DNA of 64,000 nt from Paucibacter aquatile (GTDB lineage Bacteria; Pseudomonadota; Gammaproteobacteria; Burkholderiales; Burkholderiaceae_C), in assembly GCF_002885975.1 (NCBI RefSeq), contig NZ_POSP01000003.1, positions 2,108,001 to 2,172,000 on the forward strand, in the 5' to 3' direction. The position numbers and the translations under genes are program-made. Within the stretch, counting starts at the first letter, position 1. Each line of letters starts with the position of its first letter. The notes under the pieces were generated by a model. That model saw only the letters and a list, made by a program, of their open reading frames with translations. It made no database searches and was not told the origin of the DNA. This document shows positions 25,526 through 34,168 of the stretch, one piece after another.

Positions 25526-26077
25526 TCAGGGACTCACGCCCGCCTCCGGCAGGCTGTACTCAAAACGATAGCTGTGTGCGCCGCCCGGGGCGATGTCGAT
25601 GACCATGCGGCCCCTCAGGCCCGTCAAAGCCTCGGTGCCCGAATCGGGCACCACGGTGATGCTTTGGGTCGGTGCGCCGCGGTCCAGGGTGGAGCTGTGT
25701 TGCAGCACAAAGCTGCCAGCGCGGCCGTCCAGCGTGCCCTGAACCCGCTCCATGGCCACATAGCCAGCCGATCCGCTGACGGCGCTGCGGAAAGCAATCA
25801 TCTCGCCGGTGCTGCTGCCCTCCAGCGCACCGTGGAAACGCTTGTCCAGCGACATACGCCCCAGGCCGCTGCTGGCGGCCACAGCGCTCATCTCCTGAGG
25901 CGCGAGCTTCACTTCGAAGGGGCCGCTGACTTGATGGCTGAAATTGCTGCGGTCGCTCATGGCGCGCTCCGTTTGAATTGCGGGTTTGGTTGGCTGGGTT
26001 TGCGCAAGCAACAGGCTGCTGCCTGTAGCCAGCGCGGCAGCCCAGAGGATAGAGGTGAAGAGGTGCAGAGGCCTCAT
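25526..26077 (-). CDS. Secreted DUF3224 protein
   Basis: 183 residues with a signal peptide (TSILWAAALATGSSLLLAQ). The rest matches the DUF3224 family: a first strand-rich part with FEVKLAPQE, then GTLDGRAGSFVLQHSSTLDRG and ITVVPDSGTEALTGLRGRM. Family members are small beta-barrel proteins, usually cytoplasmic, of unknown activity; secretion here is a variation. The gene diverges from an AraC-type regulator that starts about 30-65 bases away and may be controlled by it. The IS1182 insertion lies just past its stop and has probably altered its downstream region. Confidence 0.82.
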   Translation of the reverse strand: MRPLHLFTSILWAAALATGSSLLLAQTQPTKPAIQTERAMSDRSNFSHQVSGPFEVKLAPQEMSAVAASSGLGRMSLDKRFHGALEGSSTGEMIAFRSAVSGSAGYVAMERVQGTLDGRAGSFVLQHSSTLDRGAPTQSITVVPDSGTEALTGLRGRMVIDIAPGGAHSYRFEYSLPEAGVSP

Positions 26078-26141
26078 GGCAAGATGAACTTTCTTTCAAG
26101 CTGATTCGGTGCGAATCCATCCGGCCGCCATTGAACCCGCC

Positions 26142-27008
26142 ATGTCCCAAGACAAGATTGGAAAAACACGACACGCGGCACTGCCCACCTTGCGCACCCC
26201 GCCGCGCGGCGTGCTGCACCGCGTACCGGTCGGCGAGTTCGAACACCAGCGCCTGGCGCCGCCCGAAGACCTGGCCGATTGGATCGAGCATGTCTGGCGC
26301 GTGCGCTGGAAACTTGAAGGTCTGCCGCCGCAGCTGCAAGAGACCCTGCCCCACCCCAATATTCATCTGGTGCTGGAGCCCGGTGCCGCGGCGGTCTGGG
26401 GCGTGCACAGCCGGCGCTGGTCGCGTGAATTGGCGGGGCGTTCGTTGGCCTTGGGCATCAAGTTCAGGCCCGGCGCCTTCCGCCCCTGGCTGGGCGGCCC
26501 GGTATCGGCCTTGAGTGATCGCTCGCGGCCACTGCAGGAGCTGTTCGGGCCTGAGTCCCAAGCGCTGAATGCGGCCTTGGAGATGGAGGCGATGGAAGAC
26601 GCGGCCACACATGTCCTGGACTTTCTGCGGGCCCGCCTGCCCGCGCCCGACGCGCAGGCGCTGCTGGCCGGCCGCATCGTCGACAGCGTGGCCGTGGATC
26701 TCAGCCTGCACAGCGTAGAGGCCCTGGCTGCTCGCTGGCAGATGAGCCTGCGCTCGCTGCAGCGCCTGTTCTCAGAGTACGTCGGTGTCGGGCCGAAATG
26801 GGTGATCCAGCGCTACCGCATGCACGAGGCGGTGGCCCGCGTGCAGGCCGGCGAGCCGGTCGCCTGGGCGGCGCTGGCGCAGGATCTGGGCTTCTTCGAC
26901 CAGGCGCATTTCAGCGCGGCATTTCGGCGCCTGATCGGCCAGACGCCAGGCGGCTACGCCCGGGCTCATGCCGGCGCAGCCGTCGCCAGCCCAGCACCAC
27001 ACCGCTGA
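26142..27008 (+). CDS. AraC-family transcriptional regulator (DUF6597 N-terminal type)
   Basis: 288 residues from ATG 26142; a GTG at 26109 would add 11 residues. The N-terminal domain (LADWIEHVWRVRWKLEGLP, PHPNIHLVLEPG, GIKFRPGAFRPWLGGP) is the DUF6597-like module found in many AraC regulators, and the C-terminal third carries the two helix-turn-helix units (VEALAARWQMSLRSLQRLFSEYVGVGPKWVIQRYRM and AQDLGFFDQAHFSAAFRRLIGQTPGGY). It is divergent from the DUF3224 gene, its likely target. Its last 98 bases overlap the convergent PepSY pseudogene frame. Confidence 0.88.
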   Translation: MSQDKIGKTRHAALPTLRTPPRGVLHRVPVGEFEHQRLAPPEDLADWIEHVWRVRWKLEGLPPQLQETLPHPNIHLVLEPGAAAVWGVHSRRWSRELAGRSLALGIKFRPGAFRPWLGGPVSALSDRSRPLQELFGPESQALNAALEMEAMEDAATHVLDFLRARLPAPDAQALLAGRIVDSVAVDLSLHSVEALAARWQMSLRSLQRLFSEYVGVGPKWVIQRYRMHEAVARVQAGEPVAWAALAQDLGFFDQAHFSAAFRRLIGQTPGGYARAHAGAAVASPAPHR

Positions 27009-27993
27009 GACTCAGGCCCAGGCCGGCCAGGCTGTAGTCGTAAGCGTCGTAGCGCTGCAGCCACTCCTGCTCGACGATGCGGGCCTGGGGCAGCAGGCGG
27101 GCCGCGGCCTCGCGCAGCGCTCTTCGCTCATGGACAACCGGCGCTTGCCGTTCGGTTCCACCACAAAGCTGGCGGCGCAGCAGCGCGCCGACGTCGCCCG
27201 CCTTTTCAGCCCGCAGCGGGTCCCCGGCATAGGGGGCTCGGTCGGGCTTCGCGCCAGGCGCCTCGAACATCTTCGAGGGGTTCATGGAGAACAAGCCGCT
27301 GAGCACCCTGGTCAGGGCCAACACGCCGCCGCCCAGACCCAGGATGTGGTGCCAGCGGGCGAAACCCTTGCGATCGGGCGAGCGCGAGCCACTCTTGTAG
27401 CGGCCCCGGAAACGCCAGCGCACACGCCCGCCACAGAAGATGGTGAGCCAATGCAGCCAGGCGCCCAGCCAGCCCCAGCTGCGCTCGGTGAAGCTGGCGT
27501 CACGCACCACCTCGCCGGTGGCGCCGCTGGCGTACAACCAGCGCTGCGCCTCGTCGGCCACCGCCACGCGGTAGAGGGGGCGGTGCGGGTCCATTGCCTT
27601 GGAGTGGGTCCAGGCGTCGTCCTCCACCCGCGCCAGCAGCTCGGCCGGCGCATCCTGCGCAAAGTGGCGCGCAGCCGCGAGCGCCTGATCCGCACTGACG
27701 CTCGCAATGCGCCAAGCGCTGCGCGCATCGCTGAAGATGTAGCGCGGCTGGCCCGCTGCACTGCACAGGCGCCACTGGCTGGCGTCCTCCAGGCCCGAGG
27801 CCTGCAAAGCCTGCGCCACCGGCACGCAGCAGGCCTGCCCGTCCAGCGCCGGCAGACCTTGCATCTGCTCGGCCGGCGTCAGCTTGGGGTAGCCGACGGA
27901 GAGCATGAGCATGCCGGACAGGATTCACAGCGCCATCACCAGGCAGAGCGCAATGCCGGCCCAGCGGTGCAGCAGATAGAGGAAGCGTTTCAT
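26911..27993 (-). pseudogene. Decayed PepSY-associated membrane protein (iron-uptake type)
   Basis: The gene begins at ATG 27993 (MKRFLYLLHRWAGIALCLVMAL), but the next codon, normally Trp in this family, is TGA (27925-27927); the frame then continues as ILSGMLML and runs to 26911. PepSY-TM proteins anchor flavin reductases or help siderophore-iron reduction. Late in the gene EWLQRYDAYDY joins directly to a C-terminal helix LSLSGVVLGWRRLRR, where relatives have more than a hundred intervening residues, so a large internal deletion is also likely. The tail reads through into the convergent AraC gene. It sits 13 bases after a decayed TonB-receptor gene. A sequencing error could explain the stop but not the deletion. 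Confidence 0.75.
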
Positions 27994-28006
27994 GGCTACG
28001 CCCCGT

Positions 28007-28460
28007 TCAGAAGCACCTGACCCTCGGCCCCAGGGCCTTGAGATCGCGCTGCAGGCTGACAGCGGTCTGGGCCAGGTAGAGGCGGCTGATGTCACCGCTG
28101 CGGTCGGCCATCTTGGTGATGCCGTTGAGCATGCCGCCCACGGCGCCCGAGCCATTCCGAAAACTGGACGGGCCGCCGGTGGCCTCCACGCGCTCGACGA
28201 TCCAACGGTCCACCGGGCGGGCAAAGAAGACGTTTTGAGCACCTCCTGGGTACTGCTGGCGCCGCGGATCTCGATGGCCTCGCAGTCAATCACGGTGACG
28301 CTGGCCGGCGTTTTCATGAGGATCAGGGCCAGTCTCAGCCAGGCTGGCTGGCTGGCTCGGCCATGGCGGCCGGCGGCAGGAACGGGCTCGGTGGGCAGCG
28401 CGTCATCTTCAGCAGGGCAGCCATCCAGGGAAACCAGGAGAAGAAGCAGCGGGCCAGAGC
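28007..28460 (-). pseudogene. Remnant of a TonB-dependent siderophore receptor gene
   Basis: Receptor pieces appear in two frames. Frame one holds a leader remnant (LLLLLVSLDGCPAEDDALP) and plug start MKTPASVTVIDCEAIEIRGASSTQEVL. After a frameshift near 28235, frame two continues DRWIVERVEATGGPSSFRNGSGAVGGMLN and GITKMADRSGDISR, the classic plug sequence, and then jumps to LAQTAVSLQRDL, which resembles the final barrel strand. Nearly the whole beta-barrel is missing. The intact ancestor would have imported a ferric siderophore with the neighbouring PepSY protein. Both genes show internal deletions rather than simple point decay. Confidence 0.75.
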
Positions 28461-28547
28461 CGAAGGCGAACGCATACCGGCATTCCAGGCACGCGGACTG
28501 CCCCCCAAGCACCGAACAGCGTTGCCCTTGCGCCCGCCGCACGCCCC

Positions 28548-29528
28548 TCAGCGCGGGTAGGCCGCTGCGCAGGCCTGGGCGCGCGCCAGTCCGCCCCAGG
28601 CCTCGAAGCGCTCGCGTGCCGCGGCATCGATGCGCTCGGGCGTCAGCCAGGGATCGGCCGCATTGCGGCTGCCCGGGAAGATCAGCACCACGGTGGGCGG
28701 CACGGTCCAGGCCTTGCCCTTGAACGCGCCCTTGCCACGCAGCTCCTGGTAGTTGAGCGGCGGCTCGGTCTTGCCGAGCAGCTTGCCGTTCAGCGCCACC
28801 GAGCCCTCGCCCAGCTGGTCCGAAGGACCGGAATCACCGACCACGGCAAACACCGGGCTCATGGCATCGCGCCGCAGCGCCACCACCAGATCGCCGATGC
28901 GGGCACCGCGCTGCGCGAACTCGGATGGCTGGCCGCGCTTCGGGCCCTTGGGCAGCACCAGGGCCGGCGTCACCAATGCATCGGCGTAAGCCGTGAGGTC
29001 ACAGGCATCGCTGACACCCGGCTTGCGCAAGGCCGTGGCCGAGACCAGAAAGCCATCGACCTCGGGGCAGGGCTTGCCATTCCGGAGCGGGATGATGTCG
29101 GCCGATAGCTTGCTGCGCTTCCACATCTCGGCCGGCCAGCCCTGGGCCGCGGCCTGCTGCACCAGCTCGCGGCGCGCTTGCAGGCCGGCCTTGTCCAGGC
29201 CGGCGCAGGCGTCGCTCATGGCATTGCAGAGGTTGTTGAGCGCCACCCGCTCTCCCCAGAAATCGCTGACGCTGTAGCTGCGGCGGGTGCCGTCGGTGTT
29301 GACGTTGAGGCCGTCGATGAACATCAGCGCCTGGTTCTGCGCATCGGCCCAGACGGCGGTGCGGCCGCCCTTGGCATTGCCGTCCTTCTGCTCAAACGCA
29401 GGCGACATGCCGCAATCGACGGCGGCTTGCGTCCAGCCTGGCACGGCAAGGGCGGCGGTGAATGCGGCGACGAGCGCGCCGCGCTGGGCCATCGTCCAAG
29501 TCCTGCTGTCGTTCCGAAATGCACGCAT
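28548..29528 (-). CDS. Secreted GH75-like (chitosanase-type) protein
   Basis: 326 residues from ATG 29528, with GGAG about ten bases upstream; ATG 29492 is an alternative. A signal peptide (ALVAAFTAALAVPGWTQAA) leads to a single domain. The segments ALMFIDGLNVNTDG, GFLVSATAL and especially PVFAVVGDSGPSDQLGEGSVALN resemble the catalytic region of family GH75 chitosanases, where acidic residues in the equivalent GD...GE motif matter. Four or more cysteines suggest disulphides. Activity on chitosan is inferred from this weak motif similarity; a more distant hydrolase role cannot be excluded. Confidence 0.55.
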   Translation of the reverse strand: MRAFRNDSRTWTMAQRGALVAAFTAALAVPGWTQAAVDCGMSPAFEQKDGNAKGGRTAVWADAQNQALMFIDGLNVNTDGTRRSYSVSDFWGERVALNNLCNAMSDACAGLDKAGLQARRELVQQAAAQGWPAEMWKRSKLSADIIPLRNGKPCPEVDGFLVSATALRKPGVSDACDLTAYADALVTPALVLPKGPKRGQPSEFAQRGARIGDLVVALRRDAMSPVFAVVGDSGPSDQLGEGSVALNGKLLGKTEPPLNYQELRGKGAFKGKAWTVPPTVVLIFPGSRNAADPWLTPERIDAAARERFEAWGGLARAQACAAAYPR

Positions 29529-29643
29529 GATGGCCCGATCTCCAAAGGCCGAGACATCTCGGCCCGGCGATTGTGGGCCGGCAACAGCGCGCCAGCCAGC
29601 CTGTGGCGGACTTCAAGCTGGGGGCTTGTGCCGCCCCGATGGA

Positions 29644-30156
29644 TCAGTGCAGGTCGAGGGCAAACGCCGCGTCGCGCAGGCGAAAACCTTGCTGCCAGAG
29701 CGCTTGCAGCGCCAGGCGCTGGGCCGCTTGCTGGAGCTGCGCCGGGCGCTGGCCCGGGCGGGCCCACAGGGGCTCGCTCAGCCATTGCACAGCCCCGCCC
29801 TGCTGGCGCAGCAGGGCCAGGCGCCAGGCTTGTTGCAGGCCGCGGCTGCGGCCTTCATCGGCCAGCACGCCAATCCAGTCACCGGCCTTGATGCCCAGGG
29901 CCGCACGCAGGACCTGCGCCGCGCTGGCGCCGCGCGGCAGCGTGGCCAGGTGCTCGCCCGTGGGGCTGAGCAAGTGCTGCTGCTGTTGCTGTGCGGCCGG
30001 CGCCGGCTGGGCGGTGAACGAAAGGGTGGCGGGCTGAGGCGCGGGGCTGGTGACAGGCACCAGATGGCGCAGGCTGGGCTGCGTTGTGCGCGCGGCGCTG
30101 AGGTGGCCGGCGGCGCGGCGGGTCAGCCAACGGTCGAAAGAAGCGAGACCTTGCAT
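29644..30156 (-). CDS. Protein of unknown function downstream of an attenuator-like leader
   Basis: 170 residues from ATG 30156. The N-terminal third is basic and polar, followed by a Pro/Ala/Gln stretch (PAPAAQQQQQH) and a C-terminal domain of about 100 residues (PRGASAAQVLRAALGIKAGDWIGVLADEGRS, QGFRLRDAAFALDLH) that looks globular and alpha-helical. No signal peptide, membrane segment or known motif. Strong third-position G/C shows it is a real gene. It is preceded by a 140-base leader that ends in a terminator hairpin only about ten bases before the ATG, suggesting control by transcription attenuation. Confidence 0.6.
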   Translation of the reverse strand: MQGLASFDRWLTRRAAGHLSAARTTQPSLRHLVPVTSPAPQPATLSFTAQPAPAAQQQQQHLLSPTGEHLATLPRGASAAQVLRAALGIKAGDWIGVLADEGRSRGLQQAWRLALLRQQGGAVQWLSEPLWARPGQRPAQLQQAAQRLALQALWQQGFRLRDAAFALDLH

Positions 30157-30310
30157 GATGAATGAAAAACTCCGAGAGCCCTGACACCGGCAGTTGCCGG
30201 CCCGGGGCATCTCGGAGCCGCAACGCTTTAGCCGTATTTGTTAGCCCGCCCGCAAGTAGTTGGTAAATCGGCGGTGACACCCTGTTTCCAGCGCGTCGAG
30301 TCCCATTCTA
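30157..30310 (-). promoter_or_regulatory. Candidate structured leader with intrinsic terminator (attenuator or riboswitch)
   Basis: Read on the minus strand, a TAGAAT -10 box (30305-30310) with a weak TTCCGG -35 (30329-30334, 18-base spacing) would start a transcript near 30298. The leader has CTG-GAAA-CAG (30282-30291), a CCGCC/GGCGG hairpin (30246-30274), two GGCTAA repeats, and then a strong two-tier hairpin: CTCCGAGA/TCTCGGAG (30170-30177 with 30210-30217) around an inner CCGGCA/TGCCGG stem, followed by five T. The ATG of the next gene comes nine bases later. A terminator placed in front of a start codon is the hallmark of attenuation. I do not match it to a named riboswitch. Confidence 0.5.
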
Positions 30311-30402
30311 GCCGCAGTCGCGCGCGGGCCGGAAGGCAGAAATGCGCAGCTTTTTCAAACGCTGAGCGATCTGCGCCCGCGCGCGCGCAAGGCTCGGCGG
30401 GC

Positions 30403-30765
30403 TCAGGGCGCCAGCTCCAGCGCCGTCACCACCAGGCCGCCGGACTGCATCTCGACCCGAAAGCGCACCCGTTCGCCGACCTTGCGGCCCTCCAGCAAGC
30501 TCGGCGAGCGCAGACGAAACCCCATGGTCATGGGCGGCATGTCGAGATGGGCGATCTCTTCATGCTTGAGCGTGATCTTGCCGCCGGCGGCGTCGATCTT
30601 GCGCAGCTCGCCCAGGGTCCAGGGCGCCGGGGCCGCGGGGACGGAGGCAGCCGGTGCATGGGCCGCATGGTCCATGGCCAGGGCCGCCGGGGCGGTGAAG
30701 GAGAAGGCCAGCAAGGCTGCGGCCGGGAAGGCGTGGCGCGCAGCGCGCGAGGGATTGAATTTCAT
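30403..30765 (-). CDS. cusF: CusF-like periplasmic copper-binding protein
   Basis: 120 residues with a signal peptide ending near AALA. The mature protein shows the CusF fold motif: WTLGELRKIDAAGGKITLKHEEIAHLDMPPMTMGF, containing the His, Trp-region and two Met (MPPMTM) that bind Cu(I) in E. coli CusF. A His-rich N-terminal segment (MDHAAHAP) precedes it. CusF hands copper to an RND pump or multicopper oxidase. It is the last gene of the copper operon, 51 bases after the oxidase gene; no CusA/CusB genes follow in this window. Confidence 0.9.
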   Translation of the reverse strand: MKFNPSRAARHAFPAAALLAFSFTAPAALAMDHAAHAPAASVPAAPAPWTLGELRKIDAAGGKITLKHEEIAHLDMPPMTMGFRLRSPSLLEGRKVGERVRFRVEMQSGGLVVTALELAP

Positions 30766-30816
30766 GAGGCGTCTCGAAATAAGGGTTGTGATGCGTTCTT
30801 TTGGCCGGTGTCGGGC

Positions 30817-32271
30817 TCAATGCCCGCTGTGCCCGCTGTGCCCGCCGTGGCCACCGCCCTGGGGCTTGCGCGCGCGCAGCTCGGTCGGGCCATTGCTCGC
30901 GGCGGGCGCCGCCTGCTGGCGCGGCATGGACTGGCCGCCCTCGGCGGCAAAGCGGGCCGGTGTGGGCAGAGGCGCGCCGCTCCACTCGAAAGCACGACTG
31001 CCCTTGGGCTGGGCGTACCAGCCGGGGTCGCTGTAGTCGCCCGGCTTCTGGTCCTTGCGCACCTTGAGGATGGAGAACATGCCGCCCATCTCGACACCGC
31101 CAAACGGCCCCTGCCCCGTCATCATGGGCAAGGTGTTGTCGGGCAGGGGCATTTCCATCTCGGCCATATCGGCCATGCCGCGCTCGCCCATGACCATGTA
31201 CTCGGGCACCAGGCGCCGGATCTTCTGCGCCAAGCCGCTGTGGTCCACGCCGATCAGATTGGGCAGGCCATGGCCCATGGCATTCATGGTGTGGTGGCTC
31301 TTGTGGCAATGAAAAGCCCAATCACCCGGCTCATCGGCCAGGAACTCGATCTGGCGCATCTGGCCGACGGCGATGTCGGTGGTCACCTCGGGCCAGCGCG
31401 CGCTGCGCGGCACCGGGCCACCATCGGTGCCGGTGACGCTGAACTCATGGCCATGCAAATGAATGGGATGGTTGGTCATGGTCAGGTTGCCGACGCGGAT
31501 GCGCACCCGGTCGCCCTGGCGCACATGGAGCGAATCGATGCCGGGGAAGACCCGGCTGTTCCAGCACCAGAGGTTGAAGTCCAGCATGGTGCTGGGCCTC
31601 GGCGTGGCAGCGCCGGGCTCGATGTCGAAGGCATTGAGCAAAAAGCAGAAGTCGCGGTCCACCGTGTCGATCTGCGGGTGGCGGCCGCGCGGATGGGTGA
31701 TCCACAAACCCATCATGCCCATGGCCATCTGCGTCATCTCGTCGGCATGGGGGTGGTACATGAAGGTGCCGGGCCGGCGCGCCTCAAACTCGTAGACAAA
31801 GGTCTTGCCCGGCTGGATGGCCGGTTGGGTCAGGCCCGAGACGCCGTCCATGCCATTGGGCAGGCGCTGGCCATGCCAGTGCACGCTGGTGTGCTCGGGC
31901 AGGCGGTTGGTGACGAAGATGCGCACGCGGTCGCCTTCCACCACCTCGATGGTCGGGCCTGGCGACTGGCCGTTGTAGCCCCAGAGGTGCGCTTTCATGC
32001 CAGGCGCCAGCTCGCGCAGCACCGGCTCGGCCACCAGATGAAACTCCTTCACGCCCTGGTTCATGCGCCAGGGCAAGGTCCAGCCATTGAGGGTGAGCAC
32101 CGGCTGATAAGGCCGGCCATTGGGCGGCAGCAAGGGCGGGGCCGTCGTGGCCGAGGTTTGCAGCACAGGCTCGGGCAAGGCGGCCATGGCCACACGGCTG
32201 ACCGCCGTGGCCGTGACCGCCGCGCCCAGGGCACCGGCGCTGCGGACAAACAAATCGCGTCGAGACACCAT
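30817..32271 (-). CDS. copA: CopA-like periplasmic multicopper oxidase
   Basis: 484 residues. A Tat leader (VSRRDLFVRSAGALGAAVTATAVS) directs folded export. Three cupredoxin domains are indicated by the four copper motifs HWHGQRLP, YHPHADEM, HPIHLHGHEF and HCHKSHHTMNAMGHG, the last with the Cys-His bridge of the type 1 site and Met axial ligand. The C-terminus is rich in Met and ends in repeated GGHGGHSGHSGH, likely extra metal ligands. It oxidises Cu(I) and protects the periplasm. ATG 32271 is chosen; the frame upstream overlaps the efflux gene. Confidence 0.93.
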   Translation of the reverse strand: MVSRRDLFVRSAGALGAAVTATAVSRVAMAALPEPVLQTSATTAPPLLPPNGRPYQPVLTLNGWTLPWRMNQGVKEFHLVAEPVLRELAPGMKAHLWGYNGQSPGPTIEVVEGDRVRIFVTNRLPEHTSVHWHGQRLPNGMDGVSGLTQPAIQPGKTFVYEFEARRPGTFMYHPHADEMTQMAMGMMGLWITHPRGRHPQIDTVDRDFCFLLNAFDIEPGAATPRPSTMLDFNLWCWNSRVFPGIDSLHVRQGDRVRIRVGNLTMTNHPIHLHGHEFSVTGTDGGPVPRSARWPEVTTDIAVGQMRQIEFLADEPGDWAFHCHKSHHTMNAMGHGLPNLIGVDHSGLAQKIRRLVPEYMVMGERGMADMAEMEMPLPDNTLPMMTGQGPFGGVEMGGMFSILKVRKDQKPGDYSDPGWYAQPKGSRAFEWSGAPLPTPARFAAEGGQSMPRQQAAPAASNGPTELRARKPQGGGHGGHSGHSGH

Positions 32272-32317
32272 GGTCGGGACTCCGTTGGAATTTTCAGTAA
32301 GGATGGACGAGGCAGGC

Positions 32318-33727
32318 TCAGTGCGCAGCAGGCGCGAGGCCGCTGGACACAGGGCTTTCGCCCACGGCCACGGCCGAGCTGGGACCCAGCAAGGCCTGAT
32401 CCAGGGCTGCCTGGGCCAGCCAGAAATCACGCTGGGCCGCCAGCGCGGCATTGACGGCCGCAATCTGCGCCCGCGCGTCGGCCAGCAGCTCGAAGACGCT
32501 GATGAACATGCCGTTGTAGCGCAGCAGGTTTTCCTCCGAGATGCGGCGCGCGATCGGCAGCAGCTCGTCGCGGTGGTGGCGCGCGATGTCGTAGCTGCTG
32601 CGCCAGAGCAGCTCGGCTTCGCGCACTTCGGAGCGGGCCTGGATGGCGGTCTGCGCCGCCTGGTGCACGCTTTGCAAGTAGAGCGCTTCGGCATGCGCCT
32701 GGCGGGCCTCACCCCAGTCGAAGAGCGGGATCTCGAAGTGCAGCTCCGTGCCGGTTTGCAGCGGCGCTTCGTTGCTGCTGTTGCGCATGACGCCCAATTC
32801 CAGCGCATTGATGAAGTGGCTGATGCGGCTCAGGCCCAGGCTGCGCGCCGTGGCCTCGGTCTGGGCACGCGCGGCCTGCACATCGAGGCGCTGGGCCAGC
32901 GCCTGCTGCTCCAGCCCGGCCCGTTCGGGCAAGCCATCCGGCAGATCGGGCAGTTGCGTGGGCAGACGCAGGCGCGCCAGCGGCTCGCCCCACAGGCCCA
33001 GCAAGCGGGCCAGGCGCTCGCGCTGCTGCAGGCGCTGCTGCTCGGCCCGGGCCAGGGCCAAAGCAGCCTCAGCGGCAAAGCCCTGCTCACGCGCCAGCTG
33101 CAGGCGGTTCCAGTTGCCGGCACCGACCATGCGCCGGCCCAGCTCGGCGCCGGCCTCGGCAGCCTCCAGCACATCGCGCTGGTAGCGCAGGGCCTGCTCG
33201 GCCGCCACCGCGCTCACCCAGGCGCGCCGGGTGTCGGCCGCCAGCGCCAACAGGGCCAGGCCGGTGCGCTGCTGCAGGGCACGCAAGCGCCGGGCCTCGA
33301 TCTCGCGCACCTGCGGCAGCGCCAGCAGCTGGCCCAGGTTCAGGCCCAGGCCGAGCTCACGTTCACGCTCATCGCCGCGGCGCAGGCGGGCGATGCTGAA
33401 GCCCGGATTGGCCAGGCGCCCGGCCTGTGCGCGCTCGGCCTCGCCCAAGCCCAGCTCCTGCAAGCTGGCTTGCAGGCCGCGGTTGTTGAGCAAGGCGAGC
33501 TGCACGGCAGCGTCCATGGTCAGCGGCGCGGCCAGCAAGGTCTCGACCTGGGCATCGACACGGGCCTGGTCGGCCGCGGCGCGGGTGAGCTGCAAGGGCT
33601 GGCCGCTCTGCTGCTGGGCCAGCTCGCGCAAAGGGGCGTAGGCGGCCTCGGGATCCAGGCTTGCGCAGCCGCTCAGGGCGGCGGCCGCGGCCAGCAGCAG
33701 GCTACGAGAGAAGTGAGGGGGCCTCAT
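32318..33727 (-). CDS. TolC/CusC-family outer-membrane efflux lipoprotein
   Basis: 469 residues with a lipobox LSGCAS near residue 20, so it is lipid-anchored to the outer membrane. The rest is two tandem outer-membrane-efflux-protein repeats with long coiled helices (LLNNRGLQASLQELGLGEAERAQ, ELLWRSSYDIARHHRDELLPIARR). CusC-type proteins form the exit duct of tripartite copper pumps, but no RND pump or adaptor is in this operon, so it may pair with one encoded elsewhere. It overlaps the stop of the preceding gene by four bases (ATGA). Confidence 0.88.
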   Translation of the reverse strand: MRPPHFSRSLLLAAAAALSGCASLDPEAAYAPLRELAQQQSGQPLQLTRAAADQARVDAQVETLLAAPLTMDAAVQLALLNNRGLQASLQELGLGEAERAQAGRLANPGFSIARLRRGDERERELGLGLNLGQLLALPQVREIEARRLRALQQRTGLALLALAADTRRAWVSAVAAEQALRYQRDVLEAAEAGAELGRRMVGAGNWNRLQLAREQGFAAEAALALARAEQQRLQQRERLARLLGLWGEPLARLRLPTQLPDLPDGLPERAGLEQQALAQRLDVQAARAQTEATARSLGLSRISHFINALELGVMRNSSNEAPLQTGTELHFEIPLFDWGEARQAHAEALYLQSVHQAAQTAIQARSEVREAELLWRSSYDIARHHRDELLPIARRISEENLLRYNGMFISVFELLADARAQIAAVNAALAAQRDFWLAQAALDQALLGPSSAVAVGESPVSSGLAPAAH

Positions 33728-34062
33728 GGTCGGCCTCCCGACGAAGCTGCGGCGCTGGCGGCTGCTGGCGGGGCCACGGATGCCGCGGGCGGCAAGCCCT
33801 GCCGGGCATAGGCACGCCAGCCGCCGACGCGGCGCACCTGTTCGTTGAGGGCGGGCCAGTCACCGGCGCTGGGCTCGTCGAGCGCGCGCGCCGGCGGCAG
33901 CACGGGGCGGTAGACCACCGGCGGCACGGCGGCCTGCGGGTTCAAGGGCGCCAGCAGATCGGCAGCACGATCTGCAGCACGATCTGCAGCCAGGGCGGGC
34001 TGTGCGGGCGAGAACGCGGCCAGCAGCAAGCCGGCCAGCGGGGCAAACAAAAAGGGTTTCAT
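33724..34062 (-). CDS. Small secreted Pro/Ala-rich protein of the copper operon
   Basis: 112 residues with a clear signal peptide (FAPLAGLLLAAFSPAQPALA). The mature part has a run of ADRAADRAADLL (from a short in-gene triplicated sequence near 33960-33995), a PVVYRPVLPPARALDEPSAGDWPALNEQVRRVGGWRAYARQ block and an Ala-rich tail. Similar small proteins with a GGWR.Y motif occur between copper-resistance genes in this order of bacteria; function is unknown. The start of the efflux gene overlaps its stop. Confidence 0.7.
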   Translation of the reverse strand: MKPFLFAPLAGLLLAAFSPAQPALAADRAADRAADLLAPLNPQAAVPPVVYRPVLPPARALDEPSAGDWPALNEQVRRVGGWRAYARQGLPPAASVAPPAAASAAASSGGRP

Positions 34063-34168
34063 GCGACAGGTCTCGCAGCGTGAATCGAATCGAAACGAAC
34101 AGTGCTGCCGGGCCTTCGACGTGGCATCCAGGCACAGCGTCAGGCGGGCGGCAGCGGCCGAAACAGAT

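Noticed and set aside
33955..33999. Short triplicated GCAGCACGATCT-type sequence in the small copper-operon gene
   Set aside because: It lies inside a reading frame and simply encodes a repeated ADRA unit; too short to call a separate element.
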